Shown one piece after another: positions 16,845 to 27,032 of a stretch of DNA of 64,000 nt; position 1 is the first letter of the stretch, and every line of letters begins with the position of its first letter. The notes under the pieces are model-generated. The model was not told where the DNA came from. It saw only the letters and a program-made list of their open reading frames with translations, and searched no databases. The translations under genes and the position numbers were made by a program. The DNA comes from Saprospiraceae bacterium (lineage in GTDB: Bacteria > Bacteroidota > Bacteroidia > Chitinophagales > Saprospiraceae): positions 1 through 64,000 of the forward strand of contig JADLHT010000034.1 of the NCBI GenBank assembly GCA_020848695.1. Direction: 5' to 3'.

Positions 16845-17465
16845 TTATTCCACTGCATTTCGGGCAGATGTAATTAAATTAAATTTATTGACTTTAAGAT
16901 TCTGTAACGCTTCTATTAGCTTATCAAATGCCTGATATTCGGTTGTCTTATCACATTTTATTGCTACTCTCAACAATGTATTACTGTGAACCTCATAATC
17001 GGCTTTTCTGGCATCCAAAATTAAGGGCTCTAATTGATTGCCTCCCAAAGTATCTAGCTTCAATCCGGGTTGCTTAATCATTGATCTTTCACTTGGATCT
17101 TTAGTTAGGAATTCCTGCAATTGATTGATGTCCATTCCCCATAATTCAAGAGTTCTAAATGCCTCTTTTTGCTGATCTGTAAAGCTGATATGATATCGCT
17201 CACCAATCTTATCCAGAAATTTCAAACGCACTGATTGTTTGTCCATACCAATGAACATTCTTCCATCCGGAGCTATATTAAACATTAATATATCATTATC
17301 CGGTATGGGAATCTGAGCTGTCGATGAAGGTATATCTATCTGAACGACTTCAGCTGCACGAAACTTGGTGGTAAGGATAAAAAAGGTAAGTAATAGAAAG
17401 GCCACATCACACATTGCGGTCATATCTATTGCGGTACTCTTACGCGGTATTTTTACCTTTGGCAT
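16845..17465 (-). CDS. exbD: ExbD-family biopolymer transporter (first copy)
   Basis: A 206-residue ExbD. The start MPKVKIPRKSTAIDM leads into a single membrane helix with the essential Asp in TAMCDVAFLLLTFFIL. The periplasmic region has an unusually long insertion, roughly residues 70-150, including DNDILMFNIAPDGRMFIGMD and KQPGLKLDTLGGNQL, before the typical C-terminal VAIKCDKTTEYQAFDKLIEAL. It is placed between exbB (27 bases upstream) and the second exbD. With ExbB it should form the inner-membrane proton channel that drives TonB. Confidence 0.92.
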   Translation of the reverse strand: MPKVKIPRKSTAIDMTAMCDVAFLLLTFFILTTKFRAAEVVQIDIPSSTAQIPIPDNDILMFNIAPDGRMFIGMDKQSVRLKFLDKIGERYHISFTDQQKEAFRTLELWGMDINQLQEFLTKDPSERSMIKQPGLKLDTLGGNQLEPLILDARKADYEVHSNTLLRVAIKCDKTTEYQAFDKLIEALQNLKVNKFNLITSARNAVE

Positions 17466-17491
17466 ATTCCTTTATTTATTGATAAAAGAAA

Positions 17492-18292
17492 TTAATGCTT
17501 TGAAGCAAAGTTTTGAGCAATACTAAATCCGGCTTCATCAATTCCATAGGTCATTCCATCTATTTTTGTAGTGAAATAGTTATAAAAAATAATGGCAAGA
17601 ATGGATGATAAGATTCCTAATGCGGTATTGATCAATGCTTCAGAAATCCCCGTTGATAAAGCTACTGCATCAGGCGCTCCGGCAGTCGCAATGGCTTTGA
17701 AAGCCCGGATCATTCCCGTAACAGTACCCAAAAGTCCAAGTAGGGTAGCTACAGACGAGATCGTCGCCAACATAACCAGATTTTTCTCCAACATGGGTAA
17801 TTCTAGACTCGTTGCTTCTTCAACTTCTTTTTGGATTGCAAGTACTTTTTGTTCTTTTTCCATATTGGCTTTTGTTGACATTTCTTTGTACTTGTTCAAA
17901 CCTTCACGAATAACATTGGCTACTGAACCTTTTTGTTTATCACATTCAGAAATAGCTGCATCTACCTGACTATTGTTAAGTAAGCTGTTGATCTTTCTAA
18001 CGAATTGTGGTATCGATCCTGTACCGCTTGCAACCCGAAGTGTAATAAATCTTTCAATGGTTGTTGCCATTACTATAATGAAACAAGCCAATAGAAAAGG
18101 TACAATAAATCCTCCCTTATGAACCATTCCTAAAAAGTTGTGCGGATGCTTGCTTGGGTCATTTCCTTCAAAATTGCTTGGATTACCTAAAATAAAGGTA
18201 AACACCAGCCAACCCACTACAATTGCGATGAAGATAGTTGCCCCGGCAAAGATATTGCTGAACTTACCGGAACCTGCGTTTTGATTGCTCAT
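17492..18292 (-). CDS. exbB: ExbB / MotA / TolQ proton channel protein
   Basis: A 266-residue ExbB/TolQ-type protein with membrane segments at about residues 14-33, 57-77, 163-185 and 200-225. The family core is LPMLEKNLVMLATISSVATL followed by LGLLGTVTGMIRAF, and the last helix holds ISEALINTALGILSSILAII. The Thr and Gly residues lining the channel are present. The first helix is extra relative to E. coli ExbB, as often found in Bacteroidota. It is the first gene of exbB-exbD-exbD-tonB. Upstream lie over 400 bases of AT-rich DNA before the divergent receptor gene; the promoter was not identified with confidence. Confidence 0.92.
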   Translation of the reverse strand: MSNQNAGSGKFSNIFAGATIFIAIVVGWLVFTFILGNPSNFEGNDPSKHPHNFLGMVHKGGFIVPFLLACFIIVMATTIERFITLRVASGTGSIPQFVRKINSLLNNSQVDAAISECDKQKGSVANVIREGLNKYKEMSTKANMEKEQKVLAIQKEVEEATSLELPMLEKNLVMLATISSVATLLGLLGTVTGMIRAFKAIATAGAPDAVALSTGISEALINTALGILSSILAIIFYNYFTTKIDGMTYGIDEAGFSIAQNFASKH

Positions 18293-18706
18293 AATTCAAT
18301 AATTGATCGTTTTTTAATAATTATTTAAAATAAAATTTTGCGATTAATAAGTTTCTCAATATAAGAAAATAGTTTGATCCAGATATTTTGAAACTCAATT
18401 CTTGTTTTGAATCGTAATAATAAAACGATTTGTTAAAATATTTGTGGCTTATTAACTTATTTATTTGCACTCTAAGGCTGTTTTAGTAAAGTTCCATTCT
18501 TTTTAATAAAATATCAATATTTTATAAATTAATTTATTCAATAATTTGAACATTTGATTTATTGAAATTTCAAGAACAAGCTTCAAAAGTTAAATTTTAT
18601 TGAGGCAAATTTTATTCTCTATCTGAAATTACGTCAGAATTATTGACTCAAATCTACCTTTTAAAATATTTTTTTCTGAGCTGATGCATTCAAACATCCA
18701 ATACAA
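18293..18706. other. divergent intergenic region between exbB and the receptor
   Basis: About 410 bases of very AT-rich DNA. A minus-strand TAGATTTG (18649-18656) fits the -7 consensus and could begin the exbB transcript with a 350-base leader, but no matching -33 box was seen. No Fur-box-like palindrome or riboswitch was recognised. Confidence 0.4.
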
Positions 18707-18714
18707 TAATTTTG
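18707..18714 (+). promoter_or_regulatory. -7 promoter element of the TonB-dependent receptor
   Basis: TAATTTTG fits TAnnTTTG and ends 30 bases before the ATG at 18745. It overlaps a TTG at 18712 that would otherwise be a possible start, so 18745 is the better start. Confidence 0.45.
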
Positions 18715-18744
18715 GCTTATTTTCAACTTATTATCGACAATTAC

Positions 18745-21700
18745 ATGAAAGATCCAAGCAACAATAACCGTTTCGAAATTTTATTTCTTATTTTTATTAT
18801 TTTTTCAAATTCAATCTGGTGTCAGGGTGTTACTTCTTCGCAGATTGGTGGTCAAATACTAGATAACTCCGGACAAACTGTTATTGGAGCAGTAATAAAA
18901 TTAGAGCATCTTCCTTCAGGTACAATTTATGGTACGGTAAGTAATGCTGAAGGGCGATATCTTCTTCAGGGATTAAGAGTTGGAGGTCCTTACAAATTGA
19001 ATGCAAACCTGATGGGTATGTCTGAGTCAGTAAAGGACAACATTTATACTGCATTAGGTGTGACAACAATTGTCGATTTCACAATGAAAGAAGAAGAGTT
19101 CCAACTTAAGGAAATCGTTGTAAGCGAATCCAGAACAGGAATTTTTAGCAGCAGCAGAACAGGGGCAACATCTAACTTTAGCAGTACCATTATCAATGCT
19201 TTACCCAGCATTGGTGCGAGATCAATCAACTCTATAACTAAATATGATCCTCATGGAAATGGTTCTTCCTTTGGCGCACAGGATAGTCGTTTGAATAATT
19301 TTACAATTGACGGATCAGTCTTTAACAATGGTTTCGGTTTAGGCTCAGAATCTCAAGCTGGCGGCAGAACAGGTTCAACGGCTATTTCTCTGGATGCCAT
19401 AGAACAAATTCAACTTAATGTTGCACCCTATGACGTCAGACAATCTGGTTTTGTCGGTTCTGGCATCAATGCAATTACAAAGTCCGGAAACAACCAATTT
19501 TCAGGAACAGCATTTTATGCATTTCGAGATCCTACCACAACGGGAAAAAGGGCTGCAGAAAATTTCATAAGCGTTCCCAACTTCGATGAAAAAATTTATG
19601 GAATCAGTTTAGCGGGTCCGATTATAAAAAATAAATTATTCTTTTTTCTAAATGGAGAATTTCAAATTAGAACAGAGCCTGCAACCACATTTGTAGCTGA
19701 AGGTTCCGCACTCCAAGGAACAAAAACAAGAGTATTAAAATCCGATCTTGATTCTTTGCGTTCTTTTTTAAAAAATAAATTTAATTATGAAACCGGAGAG
19801 TATGAAGCTTACAATGCTGATACAAAATCCGAGAAATTTTTACTAAGACTTGATTATAATTTAAACACAAACAACAAAGTATCTTTAAGGTATACGCATC
19901 ATAACTCCTCATCAGACCAATTAATCAGCAATAGTACTTCAGCAGGAGCCGGTAATCGTCGTTCCCGAATTGATGCTATGAGTTTTCAAAACAGCGGATA
20001 TACCGTTGGAGACAATACACGATCAATTGTTGCTGAACTAAACTCAAACTTCAATAAAAAATTTTACAACAACATAATTGCAGGATCCGATTATCAAAAT
20101 GAAGATCGCCTATACAGTCAAACTATATTTCCAACTATTGATATTTGAAAAGATAACAGGACTTATATTTCCACAGGATTTGACCCCTTCACTCCAAATA
20201 ACAAACTGAATTATCGTACAATTCATTTTACCAACAACCTCTCATTCGGAAGCGGCAGAAATAACTATGTATTAGGAGTACACTTCGAGAATTATCAGTC
20301 GAATAACTTATTTTTCCCGGCAAGCAATGGGGTATATGTATTTAATTCACTTTCGGATTTCTATGAAGCTGCAAATTCATCTGCAGATACTTCACCCGTT
20401 TCAATCAATAAATTTCAGTATCGATATTCTGCATTAGACAATTTTCAACTGCCCTTGCAAGTTTTAAAGATTAATCGTTTTGATCTGTATGCTCAAGATG
20501 ATATTCAACTCACTGAACATTTCAAATTTACAGCAGGAGTTAGAGCTTCAGTAATCAACTTTGGAAATACTGCAATGACCAATGATACAATCATTAATCA
20601 ATTCTTTGTTGATCAAAACGGAAATAGAGATTATACACTTAACACGGGCGTTCTGCCGAGACCCAATATTCTGTGGGAACCAAGATTAGGATTTAATTGG
20701 AATGTTGATGGAAAAAATATTACACAAATCAGGGGAGGATCCGGAATATTTACTGGAAGACCACCTTACGTATGGATATCCAATCAAATTGGTAACAACG
20801 GAATATTGACGGGATTTCTCGAAGTAACAAACTCTAAAAAATATAAATTTACTACGGATCCAACTGTTTTCAGACCAAATACTCCTATGCTGCCTTCAAC
20901 ATTCGATCTGGCAAGCACACATGAAGATTATAGATTTCCTCAAGTCTGGAAATCAGGAATTTCAGTGGATCAAAAAATTGGAAATAGAATTATCGGTACA
21001 ATTGAATTCATGTTTAATAAAAATATCAACAGTGTACTGTATTATGATGCAAATCTTGAACCTATAATTTCTGATACCGCCCGCTTCAGAGGACCTGATA
21101 ACAGATTTAGATTTCCGGGTTCTTATGTTCCGTCTTCACAAATTAATAATGCTACCCGGGTAAACGATAATGTAAGTCGTGCAGTAATAATGACTACTAC
21201 AAATAAAGGATTTTATCAAGCTCTTGTTTTCAAGTTAGAATATCCTTCTCAAAAAGGAATCAGCGGAATGATCGCATATACTTACAGTTCTGCAAAAGAT
21301 ATTATGAGTGCCAGTTCCATTGCATCAGGATCCTATACTTCCTTAAGAACAATTAATGGAAACAATAAACCAGAATTAACTTTTTCAGATAATGATATTC
21401 CTCATAGAGTCATTGGCTTTATAGCCTTTCGAAAAGAATATGGAACTAAATGCGGTGCTGCTACTCAGATAAGTTTGGGTTATTCAGGAATGCAAGTGGG
21501 CTCCTCCCCAAATGGATTAACTGCAAGATATTCACTCGCCTATTCCGGGGATATGAATGGAGATAATATTGCCGATAATGATGTATTATTTATTCCTGAA
21601 AAGGCATCCGATATTAAGTTTCAGCAATATGATTTCACACAATCGGATAGAACGGTAACTACATTTACAGCTGCCATGCAGCAAGCTGCTTTTGAACGCT

Positions 21701-22083
21701 ATATTGACAACAATAAACAGTTGATAAAACTTAGAGGCGAATATGTGGAAAGGAATGCACTTATTTTTCCTTTTATACATAATTTTGATTTCAGCATTCT
21801 ACAGGAGTATTTTTTTAAAACCAAAAAAAGAAAACATTCCATACAATTTAGAATGGATTTTTTAAATGTTGGAAATTTATTGAATAGGAACTGGGGGGTC
21901 GGAAAAACTTTAGTAACTGACAGACCCCTTGCTTACAGATCTACTGTAAATGGTATTCCTGAATTCAGGTTAGCAACTCAGACGATAAATGGAAAAGCGG
22001 ATTTGATCCGGGATACCTATGTCAACAAAGCTACATTAGCTGATGTGTTTTCAGGACAATTCTCAGTTAGATATATCTTTTAA
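18745..22083 (+). pseudogene. TonB-dependent receptor split by one in-frame TGA
   Basis: Together the two halves give a ~1112-codon outer-membrane receptor: a signal peptide (about residues 10-27), a carboxypeptidase-like domain (GGQILDNSGQTVIGAVIKLE), a plug with DGSVFNNGFGL and VRQSGFVGSGINAITKSG, and a long beta-barrel ending in GQFSVRYIF. A single TGA at 20146-20148 breaks the frame after FPTIDI. The same frame continues at once with KDNRTYISTGFDPFTPNNKL and runs open to 22083, so there is no frameshift or deletion. Other genes here use TGA as a normal stop, so recoding is unlikely. It is either a recent nonsense mutation or a sequencing error. If real, the first half has plug and only a few strands and should be inactive. 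Substrate unknown; the exb/tonB operon is divergent from it. Confidence 0.85.
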
Positions 22084-22166
22084 GCCTTAAATGCTGAAGT
22101 TAAAAGCCTGCAATATTAAAGTTTTCTTAAAAGGGAACTTTGCGTTTTCTTGAATATTGTTTTTTT

Positions 22167-22174
22167 TACTTTTG
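22167..22174 (+). promoter_or_regulatory. -7 promoter element of the C1 peptidase gene
   Basis: TACTTTTG, 14 bases before the ATG at 22189. A TTTG at 22139-22142 lies 24 bases upstream, slightly beyond the usual -33 spacing. Confidence 0.45.
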
Positions 22175-22188
22175 CAGAAAAATAATAA

Positions 22189-23340
22189 ATGAAATATCTT
22201 TTCACTTTGATTTTAGGATTTCTATTTCTTGAAATTTATGCTCAGGAACTTTCATTAAATATCAACAACTATCATTTTACTCCCGTTAAATTAATCGATC
22301 GGACTGCTGTTAAAAATCAATACAAAAGTGGTACTTGCTGGATTTATTCAACGCATTCTTTTCTCGAATCTGAGTTAATGAGAATGGGTAAAGGTGAGCA
22401 TGATCTTAGTGAAATGTTTGTTGCAAGAGCAGGATATCTTCAAAAAGCCGATAATTATATTCACCGACAGGGTGCATCCAGTTTCGGTCAAGGTGCAGAG
22501 AATCATGATGTAATGAATATTATTGCACAATATGGAATAGTCCCTCAATCGGTTTACAGCGGGTTTCCTGATAACCAAAACAAACCTATTCATGGAGAGG
22601 TCGAGTCAGTTCTAAAAGCAATATGTGATGCGATGATCAAACTTCCTGATGGAAAGTTAAGCCCTAACTGGCGAAAGGTATATACAGGTGCGCTCGATGG
22701 ATATTTTGGAACGCCGCCAACGAGTTTTGTATATCAAGGTAAGGAATATACACCTTTGAAGTTTGCCGAAAGCATGGGGATTAAATCAGATGATTATATG
22801 GCATTCACCTCATTTAATCATCATCCGTTTTATAAACCTTTTGTTTTGGAAATGTCAGATAATTGGTCTCAGGGTCAGTTTATGAATGTAAAAATTGATG
22901 AGCTGGTAAGTATTGTGGACCACGCAATAAAAATGGGCTATTCGGTACTATGGGCAACAGATGTAAGTGAGAAAACATTCTCCGCAAAGTCAGGTTTAGC
23001 CATTAATCCGATTCAACCCTGGGAAGATATGGATGAAGCTGACCGCGACAGTCTTTGGAAAAGACCATCCCCGGAAAAATTCGTGAGTCAGGAAGAAAGA
23101 CAAGTTGGATTTGACAATTTAAGTACTACGGATGACCATGGTATGCATATTGTAGGAAAAGTTAAAGATCAAAATGGAAGCAATTATTATGTGGTCAAGA
23201 ATTCCTGGGGGACTGATGTCAATAAAAACACTGCCGGATATTTATATGCTAGTGAAGCGTATTTTAGAAATAAAACTATGTCAATTATGTTGCATAAGAA
23301 TGGCGTTCCTAGTGCCATTACAATGAAGTTGAACAAATAA
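22189..23340 (+). CDS. secreted C1-family cysteine peptidase, bleomycin-hydrolase/PepC-like
   Basis: A 383-residue papain-fold peptidase with a signal peptide ending near residue 18 (LEIYAQ). Catalytic residues are visible: Cys50 in YKSGTCWIYSTHSF, His320 in DDHGMHIVGK and Asn338 in VVKNSWGTD. The arrangement and length suit the C1B group (aminopeptidase C / bleomycin hydrolase), most members of which are cytoplasmic hexamers; this one is exported to the periplasm or beyond. Gln43 before the active Cys (KNQYKSGTCW) fits the oxyanion hole. It is a single gene with its own -7 element and is convergent with kmo, sharing a terminator hairpin. It probably degrades peptides for nutrition. Confidence 0.88.
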   Translation: MKYLFTLILGFLFLEIYAQELSLNINNYHFTPVKLIDRTAVKNQYKSGTCWIYSTHSFLESELMRMGKGEHDLSEMFVARAGYLQKADNYIHRQGASSFGQGAENHDVMNIIAQYGIVPQSVYSGFPDNQNKPIHGEVESVLKAICDAMIKLPDGKLSPNWRKVYTGALDGYFGTPPTSFVYQGKEYTPLKFAESMGIKSDDYMAFTSFNHHPFYKPFVLEMSDNWSQGQFMNVKIDELVSIVDHAIKMGYSVLWATDVSEKTFSAKSGLAINPIQPWEDMDEADRDSLWKRPSPEKFVSQEERQVGFDNLSTTDDHGMHIVGKVKDQNGSNYYVVKNSWGTDVNKNTAGYLYASEAYFRNKTMSIMLHKNGVPSAITMKLNK

Positions 23341-23354
23341 AATGAATGCGCAGC

Positions 23355-23383
23355 AATAACTTAAAATAGTTTATTAAGTTATT
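23355..23383. terminator. bidirectional hairpin between the C1 peptidase and kmo genes
   Basis: AATAACTTAA (23355-23364) and TTAAGTTATT (23374-23383) form a perfect 10-base stem with a 9-base loop. It overlaps the kmo stop codon and is flanked by AT-rich DNA on both sides, so it can end both converging transcripts. Confidence 0.55.
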
Positions 23384-24732
23384 TGATTTAAATTGTTGAA
23401 AATTGTTTCTAAATCAGAATTAGAAAATTCAAATTGAGTTTTACAGATCTCAAGTAAGTATTCATCTTGTTTTCTACCTTTAACCATTGCCTCAGAATAA
23501 CTGATATCCGGACGGAAGGTAACTAAGGCGTACTTTGAATAATATTTGGGAAACTTTTCCTCCAATTGCGCTTCAAGCAATCTTTTTCTTTGAAATACAG
23601 GGTCTGCAACCTTGTCTCTCATTTCTTCAAAATTATCTTCCGCCAAATCAGATATTGCATCAGAATTTATTTTGCGCTGAAGTTCAAAACGTCTGAACAA
23701 AGACTCTATATCGGTACAAGTATCAAGCAATTGATCAAAAACGACTACATCTTCAAAACCACAATTCATTCCCTGACCATAGAAAGGGATAATTGCGTGT
23801 GCTGCATCTCCCATTAAGAGTATTCTATCTTTATAAGACCAGGGAGAACATTTAACCGAATTTAAATGTCCTGTAGGGTTAGAAAAAAATTCCTGAGTTA
23901 AATCGGGAATTAAAAGCTTGGCATCACTGAAATAGTTTGAAAAAAAAGAATCAAGACTTTGTTTGTCACTTAATGATTCGAATCCTTCAAGACCTATAAA
24001 TGGTATAAATAAAGTTGCTGTAAAGCTTGCATCCGGGTTGGGAAGCGCAATCATCATAAAATGACCTCTCGGCCATATATGCAGTGCGTTTTTCTCCAAT
24101 AAAAACTTTGATTCAGGTCCAGGAGGAATCGTCAACTCCTTATATCCATAAGGTTGAAACTTCTGCTGATAATTCATTCTCAATTCTGCACTGTTCTCCA
24201 GCATAAATTTCCGGGCCGACGAACTTGCACCATCCGTTGCAATAACTGAATTCCCGGAAACAAAAACTTTTTCTCCATTACAAGAGAAAGTAAACAGATC
24301 CATATTATTATCATAAGTTTCCAATCGATGTGAAAACTTAATTCTTACTCCGTGTTTTTCTATTTCATCCATTAATATTACGTTCAACACTCTTCTGCTG
24401 ATAGAATTAATATGTTCTCCTTCACGTATACTATACGGCTGAAAGTTTAATTCTCCATTTATAGAATGTATCATTCTTCCTTTCATCTGAATGGAATGAG
24501 ATAAAACTTGTTCTTCCAATCCAACCAGCTTCAAAGCTTCAAGTCCACGATGAGACAGAGCAAGGTTGATTGATCTACCTGCTGACATGGGATGTAATCT
24601 CATGTCTTCTCTTGATTCATAGACCTCAATCTGAAATCCTTTTTGTAAAAGCCTTAGCGCGACCAGAGATCCAACCAAACCGGCACCAACAACTGAAAAT
24701 TTTTTATTACTTAGATTAACCATTTTTTTCAA
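23374..24732 (-). CDS. kmo: kynurenine 3-monooxygenase
   Basis: A 452-residue FAD-dependent aromatic hydroxylase that converts L-kynurenine to 3-hydroxykynurenine with NADPH and O2. The FAD-binding GxGxxG motif is in VVGAGLVGSLVALRLLQKG. The second FAD motif GDAAHAIIPFYGQGMNCGFE is the KMO-type form, and ATDGASSSARKFM and MSAGRSINLALSHRG are also typical. The C-terminal membrane-association helices of eukaryotic KMO are absent or reduced. It overlaps the upstream kynU stop by 17 bases, so the two are one operon for tryptophan breakdown or NAD synthesis. The next enzyme, 3-hydroxyanthranilate dioxygenase, is not in the window. Confidence 0.95.
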   Translation of the reverse strand: MKKMVNLSNKKFSVVGAGLVGSLVALRLLQKGFQIEVYESREDMRLHPMSAGRSINLALSHRGLEALKLVGLEEQVLSHSIQMKGRMIHSINGELNFQPYSIREGEHINSISRRVLNVILMDEIEKHGVRIKFSHRLETYDNNMDLFTFSCNGEKVFVSGNSVIATDGASSSARKFMLENSAELRMNYQQKFQPYGYKELTIPPGPESKFLLEKNALHIWPRGHFMMIALPNPDASFTATLFIPFIGLEGFESLSDKQSLDSFFSNYFSDAKLLIPDLTQEFFSNPTGHLNSVKCSPWSYKDRILLMGDAAHAIIPFYGQGMNCGFEDVVVFDQLLDTCTDIESLFRRFELQRKINSDAISDLAEDNFEEMRDKVADPVFQRKRLLEAQLEEKFPKYYSKYALVTFRPDISYSEAMVKGRKQDEYLLEICKTQFEFSNSDLETIFNNLNQIT

Positions 24733-25978
24733 GAATACTTTTTAATGAATCGTACAAATAAAAAACATCCTGAAAAGAATTGTACAATGGTACAGGTGCA
24801 ACCCGGATTACATCGGGCTCTCGCCAATCTGCAATGATTCTGGAATGTTTTAAAGAGGTATAAATACTTTTATCGCCACCTTGTATCTGAATTGACACCT
24901 GCGAGCCTCTTTCTTCATCATTAATGGGAGTAAGGATTTTAATCTTGGAGTGATTAATGGATTGCAATAGTTGGATTAGAAATCTACTTAGAGACAATGA
25001 CTTCATTCTTAGATTTTTCATTCCTGCTTCTGAAAACATTTGAAGGGAAGCCAGCATGCATGCCATGGGTAATATCGGAGGATTGCTCAATTGCCAACCT
25101 TCAGCCCCTCTCATCAACTCAAGCTGAGCTGACATTTTAAATCTATCTATTTTATTATGTCCCCACCAACCCGTAAATCGTGGCAAATCGAAATTGTCTG
25201 CATGTCTTTCATGAACAAAACAACCTGCCAAACTTCCAGGACCGGAATTGAGATATTTATAACTGCACCAAACCGCAAAATCCGGGCCATCGTTATGTAA
25301 ATTCAGAAGAAGATTACCGGCTCCATGCGCAAGATCAAATCCAATTCTACATCCATATTGATGCGCAAGTTTAGTTATTTGTGGTATTGAGTATGCTTGT
25401 CCCGTATAGTAATTGACCGATCCAATTAAAACTAGCGCAATTTCTTCACCATATTTTTCAAGAGTTAAGCTAACATTTTCAATACTTACATAATCATTGT
25501 CTTGATTGGGCTGTAAGACAATCAAAGTTTCTTTTGGATCAAGTCCATGGTATCTTATCTGCGATTCTATTGCATATCGATCAGAAGGAAATGCACTGTA
25601 TTCTATTAATATTTTATTTCTTCTTTTACCCGGGTTGTAGAAACTTACCATCATCAGGTGAAGATTAACAGTGAGCGTATTCATAACAATAACTTCGTGT
25701 GGAAGTGCTCCAACCACTTGAGCCATAGGTTCTGTTAAAAATTCATGATAATGAACCCAGGGACGCAATGCTTCCGTATGCCCTTCAACAGCAAATTCTG
25801 ACCAATCCTTTAACTCTTGCAACACATAATCCTGTGTACGTCTAGGCTGAAGACCTAATGAATTACCACAGAAATAATACAACGAACCTTCCTGGTCAAA
25901 CGGGAAATAAAACTGTTCTCTGAAATGATATAGAAGGTCTTGCTGATCTTTCTGAATTGATTCTTGTAGAGAAGACAT
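24716..25978 (-). CDS. kynU: kynureninase
   Basis: A 420-residue PLP-dependent kynureninase that cleaves (3-hydroxy)kynurenine to (3-hydroxy)anthranilate and alanine. The PLP Lys241 is in WCSYKYLNSGPGS, the ring-binding Asp215 in GFDLAHGAGN, and the N-terminal YFCGNSLGLQP motif is present. GWWGHNKIDRFKM near residue 280 is the family's substrate region. Length is typical. It is the first gene of the kynU-kmo operon. A TAnnTTTG element 18 bases upstream gives a probable promoter, divergent from the recombinase gene. Confidence 0.96.
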   Translation of the reverse strand: MSSLQESIQKDQQDLLYHFREQFYFPFDQEGSLYYFCGNSLGLQPRRTQDYVLQELKDWSEFAVEGHTEALRPWVHYHEFLTEPMAQVVGALPHEVIVMNTLTVNLHLMMVSFYNPGKRRNKILIEYSAFPSDRYAIESQIRYHGLDPKETLIVLQPNQDNDYVSIENVSLTLEKYGEEIALVLIGSVNYYTGQAYSIPQITKLAHQYGCRIGFDLAHGAGNLLLNLHNDGPDFAVWCSYKYLNSGPGSLAGCFVHERHADNFDLPRFTGWWGHNKIDRFKMSAQLELMRGAEGWQLSNPPILPMACMLASLQMFSEAGMKNLRMKSLSLSRFLIQLLQSINHSKIKILTPINDEERGSQVSIQIQGGDKSIYTSLKHSRIIADWREPDVIRVAPVPLYNSFQDVFYLYDSLKSILEKNG

Positions 25979-25996
25979 ATATACTTATTACGATAG

Positions 25997-26004
25997 CAAA
26001 AATA
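25997..26004 (-). promoter_or_regulatory. -7 promoter element of kynU-kmo
   Basis: Minus-strand TATTTTTG (TAnnTTTG), 18 bases before the kynU ATG. No clear -33 TTG was found. Confidence 0.45.
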
Positions 26005-26046
26005 AGGAATTCATAGAAAAATCATATTATATTTATTTATAATATG

Positions 26047-26054
26047 TATTTTTG
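26047..26054 (+). promoter_or_regulatory. -7 promoter element of the XerC/D gene
   Basis: TATTTTTG ends 4 bases before the ATG at 26059 and follows an in-frame ATG at 26044, so 26059 is the real start and the mRNA is likely leaderless. Confidence 0.5.
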
Positions 26055-26058
26055 TCCA

Positions 26059-26967
26059 ATGGATTGGTCGTCGTTGATTTCGGGGTTTCGCATATATCTC
26101 CAGTTGGAAAGATCACTATCTCACAATACTATTGAGGCCTATATTGCCGATGTTAATAAACTATTTCAATTTGTTCAGCAAAATTTTAAAGGAAGATCTG
26201 CAATCCAACTTGATTACAATAATCTTAAAGAATTTATTCATTGGATTGCAAAGTCTAATATTGATAACAGATCTCAAGCAAGACTTATTTCCGGAATTAA
26301 AGCATTTTACAAATTTCTTCTGGTTGAAGATCTTTTGACTATTGACCCAACAGAACTATTAGAAGCTCCCAAATTGGGTAAATATATTCCTGATGTTCTG
26401 TCTATTGAAGAGATTGATTGTATTCTTCAGAATATTGATCTAAGTGGGGACTATGGTCACCGTGATCGGGCAATAATTGAGACCTTATACGGATCCGGAC
26501 TTCGTGTCACTGAATTGATAAATCTCAGACTTTCAAACCTCATCCAAGATCTATCCTTTCTTCGTATTGTTGGTAAAGGAAATAAGGAACGATTAGTTCC
26601 AATCGGAGAACACGCCTTAAATCAAATTAACTTCTACATCGAACATTTTAGAAATCAACTTCCCAAAATAAAGAATCATGAAGAATATGTATTCTTAAAT
26701 CGATTTGGGAAAAAATTGTCGCGTATTAGCATCTTCAACATTGTTAAACTATCTGTCGCCAGAGCTGGAATTCATAAATCGGTTAGTCCTCATACATTCA
26801 GACATTCATTTGCTTCTCATCTGGTAGAAGGGGGAGCAAATCTTAGAATTGTGCAGGAGATGTTGGGTCATGAATCTATTACAACAACGGAGATTTATAC
26901 TCATCTAGATCGTGAATTTTTACGAGATAATCTTATGAGATTTCACCCTGCTAATAGGGAAAGCTAA
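26059..26967 (+). CDS. xerD: tyrosine recombinase XerC/XerD
   Basis: A 302-residue tyrosine recombinase for resolving chromosome dimers at dif. The N-terminal SAM-like domain (SLISGFRIYLQLERSLSHNT) is followed by the catalytic domain. All active residues are present: Arg in YGSGLRVTELINL, Lys in GKGNKERLVPI, His/Arg in SPHTFRHSFASHL, His in MLGHESITTTEIYTHL and its Tyr. Closeness to XerD is suggested by LVEGGANLRIVQEMLGH, but XerC and XerD are hard to separate by eye. The start at 26059 is chosen because the promoter element lies on the alternative one at 26044. It stands alone and converges with the DEAD-box gene. It looks like a housekeeping Xer, not an integron or phage integrase. Confidence 0.9.
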   Translation: MDWSSLISGFRIYLQLERSLSHNTIEAYIADVNKLFQFVQQNFKGRSAIQLDYNNLKEFIHWIAKSNIDNRSQARLISGIKAFYKFLLVEDLLTIDPTELLEAPKLGKYIPDVLSIEEIDCILQNIDLSGDYGHRDRAIIETLYGSGLRVTELINLRLSNLIQDLSFLRIVGKGNKERLVPIGEHALNQINFYIEHFRNQLPKIKNHEEYVFLNRFGKKLSRISIFNIVKLSVARAGIHKSVSPHTFRHSFASHLVEGGANLRIVQEMLGHESITTTEIYTHLDREFLRDNLMRFHPANRES

Positions 26968-27032
26968 GGACTGTTATATAAAATAATATTTGGGAAGTCA
27001 AGAATCCCCAACTAATTCATAATGAAAATTAA

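Noticed and set aside
20149-22083. The second receptor half as a separate gene starting near 20455
   Set aside because: The same frame is open from 20149 with normal receptor sequence and no start or promoter; it is the rest of one gene after a stop codon.
26059-26967. Phage or integron integrase
   Set aside because: Length, motif spacing and the lack of phage genes or attachment-site repeats around it fit chromosomal XerC/XerD.
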